This document shows, in pieces, positions 20,321 through 32,140 of a stretch of DNA of 64,000 nt. This DNA comes from Karstenula rhodostoma CBS 690.94. Taxonomy: Eukaryota; Ascomycota; Dothideomycetes; Pleosporales; Didymosphaeriaceae. Location of the stretch: the NCBI GenBank assembly GCA_010093485.1, contig MU001495.1, positions 930,001 to 994,000 on the forward strand, given 5' to 3'. Made by a program: the position numbers and the translations under genes. Every line of letters begins with the position of its first letter. Position 1 is the stretch's first letter. Under the pieces are notes generated by a model. It saw only the letters and a program-made list of their open reading frames with translations. It was not told the DNA's origin and searched no databases.

Positions 20321-20644
20321 GCACCTGTGATTAAGCGCAGAGCCCAAGCAAGTCCCCAAGACTAATACTTACCACACCATCAGAAACCCAAGTTGTATGC
20401 TCAAAGCCCCGCACCAAGGCCAAGCTCGTGATCAAGACTCGCTGGCGCGCCACGTCGACAAAGACATCCGCCACCACCTACAAAGACAACAATGCTCGGT
20501 TGGATCCCAAAAAAGGAAGACAGTGCTTGTCGGCTAACCCCCTTTGGCTATGCAATCCAGCCCTCGCCTCACGCGTACCATATCTCGAGGCCCCTCACTC
20601 GCTCCCAGTCGTCCACTACTGCACTTCCAAAACGCAACTCCACT
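20321..20644. other. Intergenic
   Basis: Promoter of the kelch gene, 324 bp. An in-frame extension of its first exon back to 20492 lacks signal-peptide character and is not used. Confidence 0.5.
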
Positions 20645-23017
20645 ATGCGCATCACACACGTCCTCCTCAGCACCCTCCTAGCCGTGGCCCTCGCACAGCA
20701 GAACATCAAAGACCCAATCGCTGACTTCTGCCGGCGCCACAGACACCAGACATGCGTCATCGACGGGAAGCTGTATATCGATGGGGGCATGGTGTACTAC
20801 GGCGGGAGCAAGGACAACGATAGTGTAGCGGAGCAGAGTAAGTTCCCCACCGTTATGTATCTCGACAATTCTTTGGCTAAGCGTAGGGGCAGATACCTGG
20901 CTGATATGGGAGGACACGCAAGATGTGGCCAACGGCCTCGCGTTTCCCGCCCAGCGCGCGAATCTGACAAAAGTACGTACGCCACCTATCCCCTTCCTCC
21001 CAACATGTCCTCTTCGCGAAGAAAACCTAACCCCCCGCCTCAAAGGACGCCACCATCCCCTCCGTAAGCGGCGGCACCCTCTGGCCCGACCCCCCAAACC
21101 ACCTCTTCTACCTCTTCGGCGGCGCCCACGCTTCCCCCGCCGCCGCCCGTGCCGCCTCCCCCCACCTCTACTTCTACGACACAATATACAACACCTGGAA
21201 CCGCAGCGCCTCGGACGCGTCGCAGGCGCGCATCGCATGGCCCGCCTTCGGCGCCGGTGCCGTCACAGACACCGGCGTGGCTTACTACTACGGGGGCTAC
21301 CTGACGGAGCGCAGCGACGCGGGGTGGCGCGGGGATGATCTGATGCTGAATGGTTTGTTGAGTTACGACATGGGGACGCGGCGGTGGGGGAATAGCACGT
21401 GGGACCAGACGAGGCGGGCGGAGGGGTCGTTGCTGTATGTTCCTGCGAGTGAGGGGGGAATGTTGGTGTATTTTGGGGGCGTGGAGATGGAGAGGGTGGG
21501 TGGGGAGGTGGTATATGTAAGTCTAACTTGGGGGTTGGGTTGGCTTTTGTGGTGATGGGTTGATGGAGACAGACAGACAGTGCTGACACCGCCAGGCGAA
21601 TATGCGGGTAAGCTACGCGGCTCTCCCTTAAGACCAACCTACTAACCTCCCCGGAGCAAATTCACCTCTTCGATCTCGCAAACAGCAGATGGTACACGCA
21701 AACCGCCACGGGCGACGTCCCCAAAGCCCGCCGCGGCTTCTGCGCCGGCGTCGTCTGGGCGAAGGATTACTCGTCGTACAACATGTAAGTCTCCAGCGCA
21801 GGCACAAAGAAGCCCTGTGTATTAACCCCTGTAGCTACCTCTTCGGCGGCCTCGGATCAGACGGCGCGGGACTGGGCGACTTGTACGTGCTGTCGCTGCC
21901 CTCGTTTCAATGGACACTAGTACGTTCTCGTTACGATAGACAATGCCGAAGGTTGTATTTATTCACACATCTAGGTCTGGCCCACGCCCCAATGGGCCAC
22001 TTTCCCCGGCGGCCGAGGCTGGTCGTCCTGCGACGTCTTCAACGGGAACCAGATGCTGATCATCGGCGGGGACTTCACTAACAGCTCCATCTCGGATTGC
22101 GACGTCCCCAAGATCGGGGGACAGCATGCCCTGCTTCTGGGGCAGGAGAACGTAGAGCTGGGCGCGTGGTGGCATGCGCCCTTGAACAATATCACGGGGT
22201 ACCGTGTGCCTGATCAGATTGTGAAGAAGATTGGCGGCGAGTGAGTGCTACAGTTGCTCGAGGGGGGGTTAGGATGCTGACTAGGGCTAGTGCCGATGGA
22301 CATGCGACGGCGACAGCACCAGTGAAAGGCTGGGACGACGAGGCGAGGGATCTGGCAGTGTACCTCAAGACGAGCTTTATTGCCAGGGAACGGACGGCGA
22401 CGAGAGCTATTCCGGTTTCCACGAGTTCGAGTCCAGCGACGAGCCAGCCGACGTCTGATTCTACAGCCAAAGGGTCGAATGCCGGTGCTATAGCAGGTGG
22501 GACCGTCGGCGGCGTGGTGGCTCTCGCGTCCATGATTGCCCTCGTACTCTTCTGCCTTCGCCGCAGAAAGCGCATACAAAACGGAGTCGATGCAGCTGCG
22601 ACATCCAACGTCAACAGCCCTGCAACGGCGCAAGGCTCCACGGGTATCTCGCCGCTGTCACGCAACAGCACCCTGCACTCCGCCTTCTCTCAACCTTCGC
22701 CGTACTCTCCGCAAGGCTCGCCCCCTCCTCCATCCACTCCCTGGCATGGTATATCCAGCTCTTATTACAGAGACACATATTCTCCACCGCCTTCGTACGC
22801 TCAACCGGGCGGATATGGTCCTCCACAGACATTGTATCTGCCTCCTCCCGGACGCGTCCAATCTTTCAAGGAGCATGACACATATGCTACGCCTGCTGAA
22901 CTACCGAGTGCGGAGGCTCCTGTGAATGCAGAGTTACCTGGGGTCTCAAGCCCTGTCAATGCGGGTCTACCGCACAGGAGGAATTCCAGCGCTGCCCGCG
23001 AGGCCGAATGGTTCTGA
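20645..23017 (+). CDS. Membrane-anchored kelch-repeat protein, 657 aa, eight exons
   Basis: Exons: 20645-20837, 20887-20972, 21046-21516, 21596-21607, 21657-21784, 21835-21919, 21975-22240, 22285-23017 (1974 nt, 657 aa). The signal peptide is MRITHVLLSTLLAVALAQ. Kelch-type blades follow (HLFYLFGG, AYYYGGYL, MLVYFGG, IYLFGGLGS, QMLIIGGD), each with a GG turn and a later Tyr or Trp. One transmembrane helix (about 480-505) ends in RRRKR, so the propeller faces outside and a Pro/Ser/Tyr-rich tail of about 150 residues faces the cytoplasm. Single-pass kelch proteins of this build are common in Pezizomycotina and may sense or bind the wall. Exon 4 is only 12 nt. The last intron may end at 22284 or 22290; both keep the frame. 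Confidence 0.82.
21596..21607 (+). other. 12-nt microexon in the kelch gene
   Basis: Introns at 21517-21595 and 21608-21656 both have GT and AG ends. The 12 nt between them encode four residues (ANMR) and keep the frame across a kelch blade boundary. Without it the blade is short by four residues but still in frame. Confidence 0.65.
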
Positions 23018-23478
23018 CGCGCGGAAAAGTATTAACTTCATAATATAGTCAGCCATCGTGATGGCAGTACATAATCTCGAGTTTTTTGAGTCGAGCAATG
23101 ATCGGCTATTCGGTCTTTGTATCGCAATCGCCGCTGCTCCTGCCCCATTCATAGGGCACGGCTGGAGCATTTGCTGTGACTCTCTTGAGCGCGCAAGCGT
23201 AGCTATTGTTGCCTAAATAGACTCTCATAGATGAAGTATGCAGCAGAGCAAACAACCCCGCGGGAGAAACGTGGCCGGTTGGAAACTAAGGCCTAAGCTC
23301 TTCAACCCCTAGTTCCGGTGATTCCCCAAAGGACCCAACGCGGGTGTACTGCGCGGGCGCAACTAGGGGGCAAAGGGTAGTCTAGATATAGATCTAACGC
23401 AGGGCATCCGATTGTAGTATTCATCGCAGCTTCGCGCCGCCGTATTCATTTCAAAGCCAGGGTTCGTCACGAAGGACT
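23018..23478. other. Convergent 3' region
   Basis: 461 bp between the stops of the kelch and histidine kinase genes. No gene or repeat recognised. Confidence 0.6.
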
Positions 23479-26400
23479 TCATATCGAGACACTTCGCCCT
23501 TGGCCGTCGCTAGTTGCCTCACGGGGCTCCATTGACGATGTCGCGATCGAAGCATGATCGACCAGTGCTCCACGAGTGGATGTGTCGTGAATCAAGGCGT
23601 ATATCCTGTCTAGTAGCTCTTGCACCTTGAACGGCTTCTGGACCACGTCATCCTACGATGCTATTAGAACATTGTTGCTCACATGAAAGCGATCATCACT
23701 TACCGATCCAGCGTCCATTGCCATTTGGATTTGCTCGTCACGAACATTTGCTGTCACTGCAATGACGGGCAGTCGTATGCCGCTTCGTGCTATTGCTGAG
23801 CCGAGGAGGCCCTTGCCCTCGAGCTCTTTTTGTCGGATCAAGCGGGTAGCTGCAAGGCCGTCTAGAATGGGCATCTAAGAGAAGAAGGTCAGCGTGTGGG
23901 AAGTATTCATGATTTTTGCGGAAACTACCTCGGAATCCATGAGGACAGCATCGAATGTGCTCTTCTCAAGATATTCGAGCGCTTCGAGGCCATGGTTGGC
24001 CACTTCCACTATGCATCCTCCTCGTCTCAGCTGCATGCTAAGCACTTTTTGGTTGATTAGGTTGTCCTCCACTAGTAAGACATGCAACTGTCGAGGCACA
24101 GGCTTTGGATGATTCGTCCCCTTGATCGGTCTTGTCGCGTCTGGTGGTTGCTCTTCCCTGCGACGACACTTCACATAAAACCCAAACTTCGACCCCTTGC
24201 CAGACACAGAGGTGACTCCAATTTCGCCGCCTTGTTTCTCGGCAAGCTCCTTTGAAATGTAAAGCCCCAACCCACTACCCCCGTAGGTAACATGGGTCTT
24301 GATGCTAGCTTGCGAGAAGCGTTTGAATATCTTTGCGATGTCATCCTCTGTCATGCCTATTCCGGAATCCTCGACGATAAAGGTGAGATAAAGTTGCTCC
24401 CCCGAGCCCCATTCCGGAGTATTGGTCACGTCGCTGTTTGGCTCGCCATCGGCCCAGAACATCTTGCCGGGGAAGAAGCTTCGCGGATGAGACGCACAGG
24501 CCCCAAACATGATTGATATTGACGGATCCTTTACCAGCTTGAGAAACTTGATCGCGTTTGTAACAAGGTTGATGAAAATCTGGGTAACCCGAGATGAGTC
24601 CAGGTAGACTTGGTTGATAGCAAGGTCAGACAAGGATGAGTCGGCATTGACAGTGCATCGAATAGAGTTACTGTCTAACTCGGCATTGAACATATCCATG
24701 ATGGAGCGAATCATGCCTGAAGGCTCGACTGCAACAGGTTTAATCGTCAACAACATCGATTTTAGTTTGCTGAGAGTTAAGACATCGTCAAGGATACGTC
24801 TTTGGTGCGTGGCACATTGTAAAACAATCTCAGCATGCTGTACAATCTCTGCCAGAGACCCACCTGATACCGTGACGCCAGCACACTTGCTCTCTTCCGC
24901 CATTGCCACGATAGCGTCTGCACAATGCACGATGGCACCCAAAGGATTTCTCATCTCATGGGAGACGACGTCAATGAACGCCTCTTGCTGCTTTTTTGCT
25001 TCTCTTGCTTCTGCTGCGGACCTAGCATGGAAGGCTTCAGCCCATTTCAGTCGTGATATGTCGGTGGTGCATGCCATTACTGACTTGACCTGGCCGGACT
25101 CTGGATCACGATACGGGAAAGCGAGAGCTTGGATTGAAGCTGGTATTTCCTCACCGGTCGGGGAAGTGTATGTCCGTTTCATACGGAACTCGGTATGTAT
25201 ATGCTCGACGCCAGCAAGGAGCTTCTGCCAAACCTCCCTCGCATGGGGTAGTTCTTCCTCTAGGTAGGCATCGTAGAAAGAGTAGTTGGCGTTATGTTGT
25301 TCCGCACTTCGTCCGGCAAGACGATAGAATTGATCGTTGGCCCACAGTATCTCACCATCCGCGGTAACGTGGCACATGCCCACTGATGCATGTTCAACCA
25401 GATGGCGGAGCTTGAGATTAGAGACGGCAAGATCAGATTCGAGTTGCTCACGGCGAGTTTCAGCAAGCTCGAAGTTGATGGCAGCGGAAACAAGGCTTGA
25501 GATCATGCGGTTCAAGTCGTGGACGAACTGACGACAATGATCGTCAAATGGCCGATAAGGATTCAGGCCAAGTACCAAATGGCCAAAAAGGCGAGTAGAA
25601 CTCGAGATGGGGAGAACAGCAATCTTTTTTGATGGCGCCTCCCAGCCTCTCCAGGAAGCATCATCGAACCGGTGGTCGTAATCGATGAAAATGGCTTCTG
25701 AACCAGCACGTCGTAGCTCAGGCACCAAACCTTCGTCGCTGTCAATGTTCGCAACGTCTACGAGAAGCTTGTGGCTTTCAGGCAGCCCGATCTGTCCCTG
25801 TAAGCGTAGTGTGGTCCGCTCTCCAGGCGTGTCATCGAAATCGAATTTGTACATGACAGCTAGCGGCACATCGCGGGGGTTGGTTGCGAGAACCGTGAGC
25901 ACGTGGGCAATGACGACGTCAGATTTCTGGTCAGGAACAGCAGCCAGCTTGTTCAACATGGAGGTGCGACGATCGGCGAGCTTATGGTCCGTGACCTCAA
26001 AGACCGAGTTGCTTGCGAGTCATGTCAGCCTTTCGTTCGCGTTGTGGCCATGCAGTGCGTCGACCTACTAGAAGCCCAGCGGATGATGGGGGGGTCCAAT
26101 GGGTACGAAGGATCCTGCGAAAAAAGCCTCCTCCCTCCATCCGTTGCGCTCGACAAACAAGGGTGTGTCCGAGTGGACGTTCTGCCCGAGGCCCGTCCTG
26201 ACGCTCTCCTCAAACATCAAGCGAATGTATGGCCACAGCTCGGGGAAGCCTTGGGCATAGGTTGAGCCCATGAGCGTAGGGTGCACTCCATGGCATAGAG
26301 GCGCGAAGGCATCGTTGTATATGGCGACAGCATCGGGACCCCACCACAAGCAAGCTGCGCGGGAGTCTGCATGCACAAAGTTGGCAAAGAGCTGCAGCGT

Positions 26401-26595
26401 AGGGTCCCAGTCCTTGAGCGGCCCCAGCCCGTTGCGATTCCAGTCCGTCTCACGGAAAAGGCGTATGTGATCCGTCTGCGCGAGGTTGTGTGTCCAGTCG
26501 AGCTTTTCGTCCTCGGGTGCGTCAGTGGGTGCGCCAGAGCAGTCGCCCACCGCGGGCGGCGCCTTCTGCTGCTCTGCGCCCGAATCCGAATCCAT
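23479..26595 (-). CDS. Hybrid histidine kinase with PAS and receiver domains, 984 aa, four exons
   Basis: Exons on the minus strand: 26595-26069, 26011-23929, 23874-23704, 23652-23479 (2955 nt, 984 aa). The N-terminal region (RLFRETDWNRNGLGPLKDWD, LWWGPDAVAIYN) is a PAS-like sensor common in fungal hybrid kinases, followed by a GAF-like stretch. A second PAS lies at about 375-495. The dimerisation box is VVSHEMRNPLGAI, with the phospho-accepting His near 527. The ATPase domain has NAIKF, EDSGIGMT and GGSGLGLYIS (about 640-795). The receiver begins HVLLVEDNLINQKV (about 819), with the phospho-Asp in VLMDSEMPILDG near 868 and the lysine in QKPFK. All key residues are present, so it should work in a His-Asp relay to Ypd1 and a response regulator. 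Signal unknown; no membrane segment, so it is probably cytosolic. Confidence 0.9.
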
Positions 26596-27279
26596 GAGGA
26601 GCACTGTCCCGGAGAGAAGTCGCCCTCGCAAGGCTGTGGGGAACCCGCTGGTGACGCGCAGTCAGAGAGCGGTTGCGCATCGAGCTGGAGCTGGAGGCTC
26701 GCGCAGCAGGGTGCGCCTAGACCTCAGGCTCCCGTGGAGCAGAAACGCGCTAACAAACAGGTTACGGGTGCTACCATCTCGCTGCATCTCTTTTCGGCTT
26801 CATCCAAGGACCAGACTTTGAGGGACGCGGGAGCACCCAAGCGGCGCGGTCGCATCTGAGACATGGCGACGACGGGCCATGGTGGTGAGAAGCATCCGCA
26901 GCTCGTCGACGATCGGCTGCCCAGGCCGACACACGCCCGCCTCTCATAGATAGGAACATAAAGACCAGATGTAAGCGAAGGCCTTTACTAGTTAGATATA
27001 GAATAGTTAATTGTAGAGCAACTCAGCTTAGTATATAAGTTTATGATCTTGGCCTAATACTATATCGCTGGTGTTCGCCATCCGCATGCACAGACTCTCA
27101 GCGCGTGGAGGGCGCTTGTCACCTGCACATGCACATGCACATGCACCTGCACCTGCACCTGCACCTGCACCTGCACCTGCACTTCAACCATCACGTCCAC
27201 CTACCATGCTCGTCACTTACCGATGCATTTCCTTTCCAAACAAACATCGCGAACCGAGCCAGCAAGACCAAAGTTCCAT
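26596..27279. other. Intergenic
   Basis: 684 bp between the kinase start and the GH2 stop. AT-rich at 26970-27060, then the hexamer repeat at 27120-27182. No gene. Confidence 0.55.
27120..27182. repeat. Hexanucleotide tandem repeat (CACCTG/CACATG), about ten units
   Basis: Units run CACCTG, three CACATG, six CACCTG, then CAC. It is downstream of the GH2 gene, and the frame through it (Leu-His/Met-His repeats) is not a gene. Likely length-variable between strains. Confidence 0.9.
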
Positions 27280-29991
27280 CTACTCATGCTTGCCGCCAGC
27301 GATACTGACCCCCGCCGTCTGCTTCCTTACATTCCACCCCTCAATTTCGATTCTCACCGCCTGCCCCCTCCTCACGTCCCCATGCCTGAAGTTAACTTCC
27401 AACTCCAACGTCTCCTCCGGCCACAAGGTGACATAGTTGTCACTCCACGTGACTGGCGTGATATCCGTATAACCTTTGCCCGTGTCCCACGTATCCAAGA
27501 AGTCCACTAGATTCAGCCGGACGAACACAGCCGGCAGCTCCGATCGATTTTGCAGTGTGACCTTCGCCGTGATTTCCGAGGATCTGATCCTCGTTATCAA
27601 TGCCTTCACTGACAGGTCGACCCGAGGAAGTGCATTCAGGGCGCGAAAATCTGCGTACTTGGTGACAGGCGTGTGGTACCATGTCGAGTTTCCGAAGTCC
27701 AGCGTGTCGGGCTCGCGCGTCAGATGGTAAACATTTCTTGAAATGACAGTGTTGTTCCCCTTGAGTACCAGCTTCAGTAGAGCAACATTCCTGATCTGAT
27801 TGATTCCTGAAATCCCAAAGAGCTGTGTGCTGTTGTTTGGTGAGACTTGGGTGGTAATCGTCATGTTGCTGATCGTCGTACCATTCAGGTCGAGCAGTTC
27901 CACATCCACGGCACAAGGGCCGAGGGAAAATTGGGACCGATTGATCAGATAGACGGAACGTGTGAGATAGTCGTAAGCTACGTGTTGCAGACGAGTGCCG
28001 ACCTTCGTGCCAAAGTAAGAGCCCGCGGGGTGCAGATAATAATCGAATAGATTCCAGTGCAGCGATGGCCACGCGTTATTCAGCATCCAGTAGATCATCC
28101 CGGTAGCAGGTCGCTCAGCAGTCCACTTCGCCGCATACGCTTCGAACTCTGCCCTTGTGGCTTCGTAGTCCATTAGTTGCGCCTTCAGCAGGTAATTCTC
28201 GAGCGATGTCGGCGCGCCGTAGCGGGTCCATAGAGCATCATTGTAAATCTCGCGCGTGAAGAAGGAGGACACGTTGGTGCTCATGTGATACAGGCCCTTT
28301 GTGGGGTGCTTCCAAAGGTCATCGCGTTCGGAGGAATTGAGGAAGCGTTTCAGCGAACGGAGCTCCGGGGTGCCCACACCTGCACCCAGTTCGGAGCCGA
28401 AGCCGAAGGCCGCCCCCATCTGGTCTGTGTACCAGTAATTGGGTGGTACCCAATCGTACGGTCCGTCCATTTTCATACCGCCGTTGCCCAAGAGGTCTGG
28501 GTATCCTCGCTGGCTTGCTGAGGCGATGATGGGAACATCCCAATCGAACGCTCGGAGGGCATCGACGTATATGCGAACCGCGTGATCATCGGGCCAGAAG
28601 TCGGAGCCTACCAGGAACGCCAGTAGTGATGGGTGGTGCTGCATCATCTCTGCCTCATGGCGCATGGAAGCATTCGCTATGGCGTAGTCGGCGTCTTTCC
28701 ACTTTTCACCAGAACCCTCGTCATTGTATGACCAGCCCTCCCACTTATCACAGCACTCCCATCCGGCCATAATCATGATACCCATTTCATCGGCAAGTTC
28801 GTAAAGGCGTGGGTGTTCCTGCTTGCCTTCAAGTCGCACAGTGTTAAGACCCACATCGAGAACGTAAAGAAATTGCGAGTAAAGCTTGGTTTCTTCAAAT
28901 CGAAGGAATATGTCAGAAGTGTAACCTGCACCGATGACTTGAAAAGGCCTCCCGTTAACGAAAAACATGGTGTCGTTGAACTTGTTCAATGTAGAGGTAA
29001 CAGTTCGGATGCCAAAGCGCACCTTCGGCGTAGAATCTGAAAGGACGTCTCCTGTCGATAACGTGCAGGAAAAATTGTACAGAGGCTGTTCACCCCACTG
29101 CGCCGGCCACCAAATGAGAGGGCTGTCAATCTTGAATCTCAAGGAGATCTCTTGCGTCGACCTCGCCGCCAATGCGACGCTAGTGGTGTTGACAAGACCA
29201 TTGAGAGTCAACTCCCTGTTCTTAGGGTTAAAAATCTTGCAATAGACGTCGGCCAGAGTACTCTCATTGCCCCAGTTTCTCACATCTGCTTTCATCTGAA
29301 CTGTGCCATCAAGCTGTGTACGCAGCCTCGGTGTCCCGGCGAAAGCTATCTTTCCGGTCTGCTTGACCTCAACGTCGCGCCATACGCCAGTTCCGTTGTC
29401 AGGAGGGTAAGGGTTCCAGTCGACAAAGCCCAGCGCAAAATCGCGGTTGTAATCCGTGGGATAGACCCGTATCAATAGCACGTTCTTCCCTGGCTTCGCT
29501 TCGGACGCAATGTCGAAAGTCAAGCCAGCGTACGCACCAACCTGCACACTCTTGTCTGCAACCAGCGCGCCGTTGAGGTAGATGTCTGCCCGCGAAGAGA
29601 TGCCATGCGTTTTGAGCTGTAGATAGTCTTGCGCGGATGCATACCCGGGGGAGACTTCGAATTCGGCCCGATAGAACCATGGCACCTGAAACGGCGCCTG
29701 TTCAAATTGATCTAGTCTCATGGAAAAGAAGATGGAGTCGTCGTTATAGACCTTGTTTTCGAGCAGCGTTGCCATCAACGTGCCCTTAGATCGGATCGCA
29801 TACCAACCAGACACATCAAGGCCCGGTACGGAGAGCTTAGCCGCATCGTTCCCAACATAAATAGACGATCCAACTCTCCACGATGGGATGACAGCGGCTT
29901 GTCCGGGCGCGGATACGAGAGGGGATGCATCGGCGGTTGATGTGAGCAGCGATGCAAGCGAAAAGAAGCTCGATAGAAATAAACGCCGCAT
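27280..29991 (-). CDS. GH2 exo-beta-D-glucosaminidase-like secreted enzyme, 903 aa
   Basis: Single-exon gene of 903 residues with a signal peptide (RRLFLSSFFSLASLLTSTADA). The fold is the GH2 sandwich: jelly-roll (WYAIRSKGTLMATLLEN, PWFYRAEFEVS), immunoglobulin-like (PLIWWPAQWGEQPLYNF), then the TIM barrel with NTVRLEGKQEHPRLYELADEMGI. In exo-glucosaminidases the acid/base is an Asp and the nucleophile a Glu; here LVGSDFWPDD gives D464 and FGSELGAG gives E534, with spacing like that in the CsxA subfamily (D469 and E541). It would cut GlcN from the non-reducing end of chitosan. Mannosidase or galactosidase activity is less likely because of the SD pair. Its 3' end is next to the hexamer repeat. 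Confidence 0.85.
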   Translation of the reverse strand: MRRLFLSSFFSLASLLTSTADASPLVSAPGQAAVIPSWRVGSSIYVGNDAAKLSVPGLDVSGWYAIRSKGTLMATLLENKVYNDDSIFFSMRLDQFEQAPFQVPWFYRAEFEVSPGYASAQDYLQLKTHGISSRADIYLNGALVADKSVQVGAYAGLTFDIASEAKPGKNVLLIRVYPTDYNRDFALGFVDWNPYPPDNGTGVWRDVEVKQTGKIAFAGTPRLRTQLDGTVQMKADVRNWGNESTLADVYCKIFNPKNRELTLNGLVNTTSVALAARSTQEISLRFKIDSPLIWWPAQWGEQPLYNFSCTLSTGDVLSDSTPKVRFGIRTVTSTLNKFNDTMFFVNGRPFQVIGAGYTSDIFLRFEETKLYSQFLYVLDVGLNTVRLEGKQEHPRLYELADEMGIMIMAGWECCDKWEGWSYNDEGSGEKWKDADYAIANASMRHEAEMMQHHPSLLAFLVGSDFWPDDHAVRIYVDALRAFDWDVPIIASASQRGYPDLLGNGGMKMDGPYDWVPPNYWYTDQMGAAFGFGSELGAGVGTPELRSLKRFLNSSERDDLWKHPTKGLYHMSTNVSSFFTREIYNDALWTRYGAPTSLENYLLKAQLMDYEATRAEFEAYAAKWTAERPATGMIYWMLNNAWPSLHWNLFDYYLHPAGSYFGTKVGTRLQHVAYDYLTRSVYLINRSQFSLGPCAVDVELLDLNGTTISNMTITTQVSPNNSTQLFGISGINQIRNVALLKLVLKGNNTVISRNVYHLTREPDTLDFGNSTWYHTPVTKYADFRALNALPRVDLSVKALITRIRSSEITAKVTLQNRSELPAVFVRLNLVDFLDTWDTGKGYTDITPVTWSDNYVTLWPEETLELEVNFRHGDVRRGQAVRIEIEGWNVRKQTAGVSIAGGKHE

Positions 29992-30342
29992 CGTGGGAAC
30001 CCTTGCTGAGAGATTGTCATGAGGCGTTGGTACTGTTTTAACACGGAGCTACCGAAGAACTTATGGGAAGTGGTAGGTAGCCAACGTAGCTCCTGCATTA
30101 GGAAGCTGTAGAAGCTGACAGTTGTCGATCCCTCCTTCCCTGCAACCTAAACATGGCTGATGCCTGCAGTGTAACCTCAACCTCAACGCGTGACGGCATA
30201 CCTTGCGATTTTCCACTTTCATAAGTCTATAGTCGAGTGCCTGTGATACGACCAATCTAATTTCATGGCATTTTAGCCAGAAAGAGGATGCCAATTCTGG
30301 GCGCATCCTGCTAGTACTCGAACATCTTCACTCAAGGCACGC
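29992..30342. other. Intergenic, GH2 promoter
   Basis: 351 bp between the GH2 start and the acyl-CoA dehydrogenase stop (same strand). Nothing recognised. Confidence 0.55.
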
Positions 30343-31688
30343 TCACAACTTCCAGCCCCTCTTCTTAGCAAGTGCCGTCTCCTGTCTCACGGCCAGATCG
30401 GCGATAATCTCCTCGCTACCGCCTCCTACGACCATCATCCTCAGATCGCGGCTGATTTGTTCTATCACTGCACCCGGACCGCCTTTCTGATAGCCCGCGC
30501 CACCAAAGATTTGCTGCGCTTCGCGGTTTGCCATCTCCAGAATGCGGCCGCCGTGCACTTTCGACAGCGCAATCTGTCCCGCGATCTCTGGGTCCTGCCA
30601 CCTCAGCGGCGACTGTTGGATCTGATACGCAATCTGTTCAAGCCATGCCCAGTGCGACTCTACGTACCTTCCGAGGGTGGCCAATTTATAGGTGATGATT
30701 TGATTGGAGATAAGAGGCTTTCCGAACGTATGGCGCTTGGTGGCATACTCAAATGAATGCGAGAGGCAGGTGCGTGCTTTGCGGTTGCAGCTAACCGACA
30801 TGATGAAACGCTCCTTGTTGAAGTTCTTCATAATGATGCGGAAACCTTCGTTTTCCTTGCCAATCAAGTTTCCTGTTGGGACGTAGACATTGTCCAGCTC
30901 AACGAAACTAGCACCGCCAGCCTTCTGGCCACTGTTTGCTATGCGGCGGTGAGAAAAGCCTTGGGACGAAGTCGGTATGACGAGGACGGAAATGCCTTTC
31001 GCGCCATCGCCTCCAGTACGAACCGCCGTCGTCATGTGCGTTGCCCATGGCATGCCAGTGATCCATTTCTTGTACCCATTCACGATATAATGGCTGCCGT
31101 CCTTGCTCTTCACGGCCGTTGTTTGGATGTTGGCAACGTCAGACTGTTGATCGTCAGCAGCGCTCCAAGTATGTGTGTAGGCGCACTCACCCCGCCGCTA
31201 GGCTCCGTGATACCTAGACAGAAAGACGTCTCCCAAGTGAACAAGCCTAGCAGCCACTTCTTTTTCTGCTCCTCTGTCCCGTAATGCACGATCGGTGGCA
31301 CCCCAATAACAGATCCACCTGCCATTGCCGTCCCGACACCTCCCTCAACCCTGCTGCTCTCGTCTGTCAATATCATGAGATGAAATACGTCCAAATCTTT
31401 CACTGGTATGCCTGCTGGGCCAGGAATACCAGCTGGTCTGTACGGCTCCGGGACGTCTGCGAACGGCTGTCCGGTGCGCGCATGCTCTAGCCTGAGTTGT
31501 TCCGGAACATCGCCCTGTTCTTCCCACTCGAGCATATAGGGTTTGATGTTGTCGTCGTAGTAGGCGCGCAAAGCATTGCGTAGCTTTCTGTGCGACTCGC
31601 TGTAGTATGGCGAGGGAAGAGTGAGCCAGGAGGGCTCGCTCCAGGGTGGTCCATTGTTAACTGTGGTTGCTTTCGTGTCAGACGGCAT
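30343..31688 (-). CDS. Acyl-CoA dehydrogenase, 432 aa, two exons
   Basis: Exons 31688-31191 and 31143-30343 (1299 nt, 432 aa); the intron is 47 nt. The ACAD layout is plain: helical N-domain (RNALRAYYDDNIKPYMLEWE), beta domain with CLGITEPSGGSDVANIQT and YKKWITGMPWATH, then the C-terminal helices with ERFIMSVSCNRKARTCL, ATKRHTFGKPL and IFGGAGYQKGGPG. The usual GGSEEI end is seen near residue 415. FAD and CoA thioester binding are expected, with beta-oxidation or branched-chain acid breakdown as role. No mitochondrial or SKL-type peroxisomal tag is obvious. The start was set at MPSDTK; an ATG seven codons earlier (31709) is also possible. Confidence 0.85.
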
Positions 31689-32140
31689 TGCGGAATCGAG
31701 TATGCGCACTCTCTTGTAATCGCTGGGTGGCAGTGTTTCGTGACATGGCTGTAAGACGATGGTTATTCATGTAAGGACAAGGGAAGGAGCGAGCTGGGGT
31801 ACGTGCCTCGGTTCACAGATGCTGCAGGAGCGAGTCAGCATTCCCCAGAAAAGGGTCTCGCTTACGAAGTTAGTGTCCGTCCTGTACTCGTCCTCCACCT
31901 TACTCCGCTCTAGGTTTTGATCCGCATGACAATGTAACTGCATATGAATGCTACAGCGAAGCGACTACCAACACTAGTCCTAACGGATGCCGTGCGTGAC
32001 AGAACATACCTACATCCAGTCGTAGGCAAACAACCTGATAGAACGAGATAAATACCTCAGCTGGCTTTGTGAATCTCGAATATACTATACATGCCCGTCC
32101 CGCAGGATTTTACATATAAGATGTAGTAAAAATCACACCC
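31689..32140. other. Intergenic
   Basis: 452 bp upstream of the acyl-CoA dehydrogenase and downstream of the Yju2 stop. Nothing recognised. Confidence 0.55.

Noticed and set aside
27105..27308. Frame encoding His-Leu/His-Met repeats
   Set aside because: It is the translation of the hexamer repeat; nothing upstream supports a gene.
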